Origin: Pelobates cultripes
Taxonomy: Eukaryota; Chordata; Amphibia; Anura; Pelobatidae
DNA: 64,000 nucleotides
Assembly (NCBI GenBank): GCA_933207985.1
Contig: OW240912.1
Coordinates: 76,882,829 to 76,946,828 of the forward strand
Direction: 5' to 3'
A program made the position numbers and the translations under genes. This document shows positions 57,991 through 64,000 of this stretch, in pieces (position 1 is the first letter of the stretch; the number at the start of each line of letters is the position of its first letter). The notes beneath the pieces are model-generated. The model ran no database searches. It worked only from the letters and a program-made list of their open reading frames with translations, and was not told where the DNA came from.

Positions 57991-58676
57991 AGAACGTTCA
58001 GTTTCTGGGTTTCCTGATAGATTCAAACACACTCTCACTTCATCTGACACAAGAAAGAAAAAAGAATGTAAGAAAAATATCCTTCTTGCAAAAAGCTTCA
58101 AGTTGTTCCATAAGAAGGGCGATGAGTGTCCTGGGAATTTTGACAGCATCCATTCCAGCATTAAATGGTCAAAAGCAGCCATGAGACCCCTTTCAATGGG
58201 AAATCCTACTGAAGTGGTCCAAAATAAAGAAAGATTTAGATAAGGAAATTGTTCTCTCCACTCAACTCCAAAACCAACTATCATGGTGGAAAAAGTCAAA
58301 CTTCATTTTCAAGAGGCCTTTTCTTCAAGCAAAACATCTTCCATGATTCCCATAGTTATACAGAAACTCAGAAGAGACAGAGCTCTGGTACTTGCTATAA
58401 TTCCATACTGGTTTTCGGAATTGAAGACTATAGCAATCGAGTTTTGGGAACGTCCATCATTCCTTCCTCTTCTAGAAAACAAGCATTTTCCTCTAGAAGC
58501 AATTCAGTTCAGATTCACAGGATGGCTGCATAAAGGGTTAATTCTCAAACATCATAGGATTCAGGTAAACAGAGTGAATTTACTTCTAGGCTCCACCAGC
58601 AGATCAACATCCAACATTCAATATATACCTAAGAATATGGTGGAAAAAATGTCTTCGCTGATGTTAGGAACATGAC
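57991..58676 (+). pseudogene. DIRS RNase H / connection remnant
   Basis: It follows the reverse transcriptase without a gap. Pieces such as FLGFLIDSN (in shifted frame near 58000), the double tryptophan in LSWWKKS (about 58285) and LLGSTSRSTSN fit the order of domains in DIRS pol. Individual catalytic residues could not be assigned because of frame breaks. Confidence 0.6.
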
Positions 58677-58679
58677 TGC

Positions 58680-59440
58680 CTTCATTGGTCTCCTTTGACA
58701 GATACTATTTTACATTTCCTCCAGGATGGTTTTTCATCTTCAAAAGTGAAATTGCCAGCATCTGATTGATCAGGAGATTTTCCCTTTCTGTGATCTATCT
58801 CTGGTTCTCAATGCATTATGCAAAACTCCATTTGACCAAATTGAAGAAATCCCAGAGAAATATATTTCACTAAAAACAGTGTTTCTAGTGACAGTTGCCT
58901 CTACTAATAGAGCATGAGAATTCCAAGCCCTTTCTTCTTCAGAGGACTTTATCATCTTCCATGATAAGGTCATTTTAAACCTTTATTCCTGCCTATGGTT
59001 TAATGAAATAGAGTTATCAACCAGGATATTGTTCTACCTTCTTTCTGCAATTCCTCTGCATCTCCTCAGGAACAAAGGCGGCATACCCTTGATGTCCGCA
59101 GAACATTACAGACATATCTGGGTAGAAAATCTGATAATTTCTTTATTAGTTTCCCAGGAAAAGCTCAAGATAATACGATCTCTAAGCATTCACTGACCAG
59201 ATAGCTTACAGAAACAGTCACATTATGTTATAATTCAAGAGGTCTTCAGTCTCTGATTTCTGTTAGAGCACATTCAACAAGAGGTATGGCCATGTTCTGG
59301 GCAGAACAGGCAAACGCTTTTCCTGACGATATCAGCAAGGCAGCCACATGGTCTAGATTAAACACCTTTTATCAAGCACTACAGGATAGACATTTTCCTC
59401 CTCAGAGGTTTTTTTGTGGGCACAAAGTTCTTCAATCCAT
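58680..59440 (+). pseudogene. DIRS tyrosine recombinase remnant
   Basis: DIRS elements integrate with a tyrosine recombinase instead of an integrase. Here the reading shows DLSLVLNALCKTPF, KTVFLVTVASTNRA (region of the first arginine), then VRAHSTRGMAMFWAEQA, which carries the H-x-x-R motif, and AATWSRLNTFYQALQDRHF with the candidate catalytic tyrosine. Several stops make it inactive. The order and spacing match the family. Confidence 0.9.
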
Positions 59441-59770
59441 CTTGTCCTTATGCGTGCTACTGGGAACTTTCTATATACCACTTCTATTGCCACCATATGT
59501 TAGGAAAAACAGACATTTTTACTTACCGAAGATTAATTTTTTCTTCATATGGTGGCAGTACAAATTCCCTACCTACTTTTCACAATAAGTATTTTTTGCA
59601 TTTAATTGAAGTCTGCATTATTTCTTGGTATGAGCTGACATTTAGGTGAGAATGGAATCCTATATAAAGTGAGCAGGATGGGTCTTGCTAATTTTAAAAT
59701 TGATTGTCCCAACAAAGGAGGCACAACCAACTTGTTGTACTGCCACCATATGCCGGTAAATATTTATGGT

Positions 59771-61529
59771 AAGTACAATTTTCTGTTATTTACATCATAT
59801 TTCCTTTTGCAACCAGATGTCCATCCGCACCATCAGCTTGGAATTTGCAGAAATCAGCGGGATCTTGGTACCCCCATCTACTATACAGAGAAGCCTGCTC
59901 TAAAACAGTAATTGTGGAAGACCTGCAGCCAGGAAGCCTTACCTCAAATGTGGAAACAAGGCATAGCAGCTTAACTATGCATGGGAACCCCCCCCAAAAA
60001 AACACCTGCAGTCCAGAAAAATTTATTAAGATGCGCTGGCCTAAGGAATACAAATTACATATATGGCTGTAACAGAAGGCAATTTGTCAAAGTGCAGGAG
60101 AGCAGTATGAGAATGAGTGCCTGCATGCAACATGGTACATTCCTTGCAAGTTTGTGGCTTTATTTCAGCAAATGGAGTGTAGGATTTGGTCAGAATTACT
60201 GGTCTCCTCAATGCTGAGAAGGACAGGCAGATGCTGATCCATTATAAAATACCATGAGGAAGGCATCTTACTTATTCAGCAGCATGACAATAACCCCAAA
60301 AAACCAAAGTCATATAAAACTATCTTCAGCGTAAAGGAGAACAAGGAATCGTGAAATGATGGTATGGTCCCACAGAGCACTGGTCTCAACATATTGTCAG
60401 TCTAGGATTACATAAAGAGAAGTAATTAAATTACAGAAAAACTGGTTAGTTCTCTAAAAGGGTTTTGGAACAACCTGCCTGCTGAGTTCCTTATAAAACT
60501 ATGTGCAGATGAACCTTGACAAATTCATGATGTTTTCAAGGTAAAGTGTGGTCACACAAGATATTGATTTATATTTTAATTCTGTTCACTTACTTTGTAT
60601 TTTGTTAATTGAAAAAAATAAACAATTTTAATTATAAAAGTAATTAATTTACAGCATTTGGCTAAAAGTATAAAATTGTAGGCACCTACTTATGCTAGGT
60701 TACAAAATGTTTCATATTTTGCTTCCTACCAATGTACCCTATTTTGTGCAGTGCACCATTTTAACTATAACCCCATTATGAAGCGATTTAAACCTGGTGT
60801 TTGGTTAAATTGCCTTTATAATACATAAAACAGAAAAAGCTTGAAGGTGCTGCTGGACCAATTCATATAACTTACACATGCTGGATGATTAGAACTACTA
60901 AACTTCTTAAGCTTTAAATAAATTGTCCATTACCATCCATTCCTGTGGACAGTCAGGAGCTGCTAGAGGCCTGCAGCCTGGAAGGAAAATGGAATGTTAC
61001 AGACTCCAATCACTCAATAGGATCATGATGTGGGTGTGTTTTACAGGAAAATAATTCCATCAAGAGATACTGGAGGCATGGTAAGCAATAAACTGTAGTG
61101 TTACGGTGCCAATGGTGCTGTAACACTGTTCCAAAGTGACATTTTAAATTTAGTACAGTTTGACAAATTATTTAGGTTCTTCTGGGCACCTGCTATTACA
61201 TTCCTTGCATCCATTTTTCTACTGCAGGAGAATCTGTATTGCTGGGCAATGCAGGACTGCGCTAATTGAACAATGGTGTCACTTCAGCTAATGTGTGGTC
61301 CAGCATTGGCCGTGCTGTACTCTACAAAGACATCTGGCTTCTCCTGTAATAGAAAACCAAATGTGGTGGGTGCAGCTTTGTGGTAAGATACCAAACCAAG
61401 TATCACGTTACTGTAAGACCAGCAGGGTACTTCTGGCACTATAACAACTGCAGCACCTACTAATTTTTGAATGGTTTAAATACCTATAGAAAAAAAAAAA
61501 ATTGTAAATGTGACTGGTTTGTTAACCAA
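59771..61529. other. Intergenic with one Tc1 relic
   Basis: Apart from the relic at 60250-60640 no gene or element end was recognised. Confidence 0.5.
60250..60640 (+). pseudogene. Probable Tc1-like transposase C-terminal relic
   Basis: Fragments such as LIQQHDNNPK (second catalytic block with D) and FWNNLPAEFLIKLC are followed by 'ctgttcacttactttgtatt' and 'aaaaaaataaacaattt', wording typical of one Tc1 family's 3' end. Heavily decayed. Confidence 0.5.
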
Positions 61530-62040
61530 AATACCTCAGATCCATTAGGTATGCCCCTTCTCGGTCTCTCCACTCTGCCTGTGACCTTCTCCTGTACAGC
61601 CAACTCGCCCTTGCAGGACTTCTCGCGGGCGGCTCCCTTCCTATGGAATAGCCTGCCTACCACAATCACACTCTAGCCTAGTCTTCAATCATTTAAGAAG
61701 TGCCTTAAAATACATCTCTTTAGGAAAGCTTATGAACTCCCAGACTAACCTCTACCTCACATACTGGTCTCTTGCTCTCTCCTGAATGGCAGCACTCTAC
61801 TCTCTCCTCCAGCTCTGCTTCACTCCCACCTTATTTGATTGCCATTTCCTGTCCTATTGTGTTTTATACCCCACCCCCTATAGACCGTAAGCTTGTTTGA
61901 ACAGGGCCCTCTTCAACCTATCATTCATGTACGTTTTCTTGTAATGGTCCTATTTATAGTTAAATCAACCGTCATAATATTGTAAAGCGCTACGCAATCT
62001 GTTAGCTCTTTATAAATGACAATAATAATAATAATAATGA
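61530..62040 (+). mobile_element. LINE 3' end with ORF2 tail and (ATA)n
   Basis: The translation ends DFSRAAPFLWNSLPTTI, then, after a frame change, FKKCLKIHLFRKAYELPD, the C-terminal signature 'W-N-S-L-P ... F-K-x-x-L-K-x-x-L-F' of several vertebrate non-LTR families. The 3' UTR ends 'aatattgtaaagcgctacgc' and an (ATA)n tail. The same 3' end, inverted, is at 38862-39060. Confidence 0.8.
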
Positions 62041-62281
62041 CAGGTCTTCCCTATTAAAGGCATCAGGTTTACCAAGTCCACCATTTGATTAAATGTGATT
62101 TATTTTGCATTAGAGAGATCCTAAAACAAGGACAGGCCAAGTCATAAGGCCACATTTAGTCTAACATAGCCTATCACTCCACCATATTAGTAGAACTGAA
62201 ATTAAGTTTTCAAGTGTAAGCAAATAAGTGCAAGCATAAACAGAAGAAAAAACAAAGCAAACAGATTTGGTCTTTTAAAAC

Positions 62282-62287
62282 TTTATT
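62282..62287 (-). terminator. eif2s3: Polyadenylation signal of eif2s3
   Basis: AATAAA on the minus strand, about 320 bases after the stop codon. It would give a 3' UTR of about 340 bases. Other signals further downstream cannot be ruled out. Confidence 0.6.
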
Positions 62288-62607
62288 TTTTGACATTCAT
62301 TCACTGGTGGAAGTTGTCCCAAAGGCCATGGCTACTTCAGGAAAAGTGAAGAAAATGTTTGTTTACTTTGTAAGAAAAGCATATAATTTGATGTGTAATA
62401 CGCCAGAAGGTCTTTGAAGACCTAGTTGAGCAAACCTCCAGTGTTGAGGATATTGCTCAAATATAAATTAGAATTAGGCAAATGCTAAATGTCTGGTGCA
62501 CACTGAATATATCCAAATTGATAGAAATTCCTTACTGGGCATGTGGCAGGTGTTTCTGTCTGGTATATCAAAAACATTGCTAGCAGCCTTCGAGTCTTTT
62601 CCTCTGT
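62288..62607 (-). other. eif2s3: 3' UTR of eif2s3
   Basis: Sequence between the stop codon and the AATAAA. No repeat is visible in it. Confidence 0.6.
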
Positions 62608-62671
62608 TTAGTCCTCATCCACCGTTGGCTTGATTGTCACACCTCGTCTGATTTGACCCCAGCCAATCAAT
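62608..62671 (-). CDS. eif2s3: eif2s3 last coding exon
   Basis: The 64-bp exon begins after acceptor TTCTTCTAG and ends with TAA at 62608. It encodes [20 protein letters not shown] after one base completing the arginine of the previous exon. This is the C-terminus of eIF2 gamma; the mammalian protein ends with the same block and an acidic tail. Confidence 0.97.
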
Positions 62672-63142
62672 CTAGAAGAATTATAAAATACAGAATTAGA
62701 ACAAAATCAAATACTTAATCAAGTATTATTCACTGGAATTCTAAAAACTGCAAACTCCCAAAAATTAAAATATTGATTAAAATACAGTTGAATAATTTCT
62801 ACAACTCTTTTCACCAAATATATTCCTATGAAAACACATTCTGGCCATTTGATAGTGCTAAAACCAATATCCATTCACAGACATAGGTTTAAGTGCTTTT
62901 TGAGTATGTGATTACAATTAAATAAGGTTCTAAGAGGAGGAGTTTATTAAATTTTGTCTTTAAAATTATATTTACTTATGAAGCCTTTACTATCCCATTC
63001 TGGAAGCTATTTCAAATGAATATATTGTTATTGTAATTAGCTGTTCAGAGCAGGCAAACAGATGATGTAAGAAATCTGCTGGTTTATTCTTTAACAAAGA
63101 CTTCTCCAAAGCCCTCTAATGTAACAATTACACAAATCTTAC

Positions 63143-63315
63143 CTCCAATGTTTTTCAACTCTTCTGCTAAGAGCAATTTTCTCCCCCACTTCTGTGCATA
63201 CTGGATTTGTAAGCACAATTTTTCCTAAATCAGCTTTCACTGCACTGACGCGGCCTCCGGTAGACAGGGAGCCAATGTTCACCATCAGCACTTCGTTCTT
63301 AGACAGCTTTTGTAC
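63143..63315 (-). CDS. eif2s3: eif2s3 penultimate coding exon
   Basis: The 173-bp exon is bounded by acceptor GCATTTCAG and donor AG/GTAAGA. It encodes [20 protein letters not shown], then [19 protein letters not shown] and [14 protein letters not shown], part of domain III of eIF2 gamma, the GTPase subunit that carries initiator tRNA to the ribosome. Confidence 0.98.
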
Positions 63316-63517
63316 CTGAAATGCAACAATACACAGTATGTTCATAGGTTTCTGTAATTTAAGTCAATGAAATGGGACTAGCTCAGTATCTGTATGCATT
63401 CAAGTTTATGTATATATTTAGGAGAATACATTACCTAAAAATAGGTTACAAATCTGACACACAAAAGGTTTTAGAACTATAATAATAATAATAAAACAAA
63501 TGCATTAAAGTACACAC

Positions 63518-63687
63518 CTTTGCTGCCTTCTTGTCTCCTTCTGTACGGACACCCAACAGCCGTCGCAGAAGGAAATAGGAGATTTCAAGCTCTGTGAAGA
63601 TTTCAGGCAGAGCACCTACAGCCCCTAGAACTTGTCCAACCATACGATCAGCTCGACACAAGGTTGGGTCAATCTTGGTTCCTACAC
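63518..63687 (-). CDS. eif2s3: eif2s3 coding exon (gene continues beyond the window)
   Basis: The 170-bp exon lies between acceptor TCGATCAG and donor AAG/GTGTGT. It encodes [40 protein letters not shown] and [16 protein letters not shown], spanning domains II-III of eIF2 gamma. Together the three exons give about 135 of the roughly 470 residues of the family. The remaining upstream exons, including the GTP-binding domain, lie past the right edge. No break is seen, so the gene is presumably intact. Confidence 0.98.
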
Positions 63688-64000
63688 CTGATCGACAAAA
63701 GCAGACGTACAAGTGAGTTTTTTAATCAGTAAAGGGCAAACTGTTCTAATAGGACACACAATATTTGTATTTATACATGGAAATATATTAGGTTGAAATG
63801 CATCTTATTTTGCCAGCCGTGCAGTGCATTAATTTAAGGAGAAGCAAGAGGTCTTTAAATGAAATTGTACTTGCACCTTTTAAACCCCTTAAGAATGAAA
63901 GCCACTGTCCACATTCTGAGCCAAAGCAAAGCCTTTTGACCTATAGGTTTGTTCCACCATAATGTAATCTTGTCAAGTGCCCCCATACAAAAAAAAAAAA
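63688..64000 (-). other. eif2s3 intron, nothing else seen
   Basis: Sequence upstream of the first visible eif2s3 exon. It is cut by the window edge. Confidence 0.7.

Larger units (their letters stand above)
54362..59760 (+). mobile_element. DIRS-type tyrosine-recombinase retrotransposon (degenerate)
   Basis: The ends are inverted terminal repeats: 54371-54494 ('catatggcggcagtacaaca...ataggattcc') pairs with about 59650-59754. Short pieces of the same sequence recur just inside the right end (59485-59560, 'attgccaccatatg' and 'catatggtggcagtacaaa'), the internal complementary region expected of DIRS elements. Coding remnants in order are a DIRS reverse transcriptase with PYVDDW, an RNase H region and a tyrosine recombinase. 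An L1-type element is inserted in the 5' third. All frames are broken. Confidence 0.9.

Overview
The window is nuclear DNA of a vertebrate, most likely an anuran amphibian. It has two intron-rich housekeeping-type genes with vertebrate protein sequences. They sit among dense TTAA-type MITEs, Tc1/mariner and hAT DNA elements, a DIRS-type retrotransposon and L1-type LINE pieces, a repeat mix typical of frogs. The species cannot be named from the sequence alone.

Both recognisable genes lie on the minus strand. zfx (C2H2 zinc-finger transcription factor) runs from a CpG-island promoter near 43.6-43.9 kb, through two candidate non-coding 5' exons (40.7 and 39.5 kb), to a start codon at 34337 and seven coding exons ending at 23455. 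The spliced reading frame is 793 codons plus stop. It gives an acidic N-terminal activation region, a basic nuclear-localisation stretch and 13 complete zinc fingers in one terminal exon. Upstream of it, at the right edge, are the last three coding exons of eif2s3 (gamma subunit of translation factor eIF2). The order eif2s3 -> zfx in the same orientation matches the arrangement known from mammals.

Everything else is repeat-derived or unrecognised. 1-7.8 kb: an L1-type ORF2 remnant, a possible hammerhead-like motif, three TTAA MITEs in a row and a hAT fold-back element with a perfect 8-bp target duplication. 7.9-11.6 kb: a long terminal repeat with a primer-binding site, broken by nested MITEs. 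11.7-16.2 kb: a tRNA-derived SINE, a dead 1.6-kb Tc1 element and a hAT-like element. 17.9-19.0 kb: a degenerate tandem array of about 350-bp units. zfx introns: TTAA MITEs, a hAT-like element and a 1.8-kb fold-back insertion with a 13-bp target duplication. The 18.4-kb zfx-eif2s3 intergenic region: a fold-back MITE, Tc1 relics, a second dead Tc1 element sitting in the centre of a palindrome, and a 5.4-kb DIRS retrotransposon into which an L1-type element has inserted.

The genes are not an operon. Their shared orientation reflects ancient linkage. No clearly new biological system is visible. The observations most worth checking are the fold-back insertion at 36.5-38.2 kb, the nested DIRS/L1 locus, the hammerhead-like motif near 1.15 kb, the uniformly phase-1 intron structure of zfx, and a 67-bp templated duplication.
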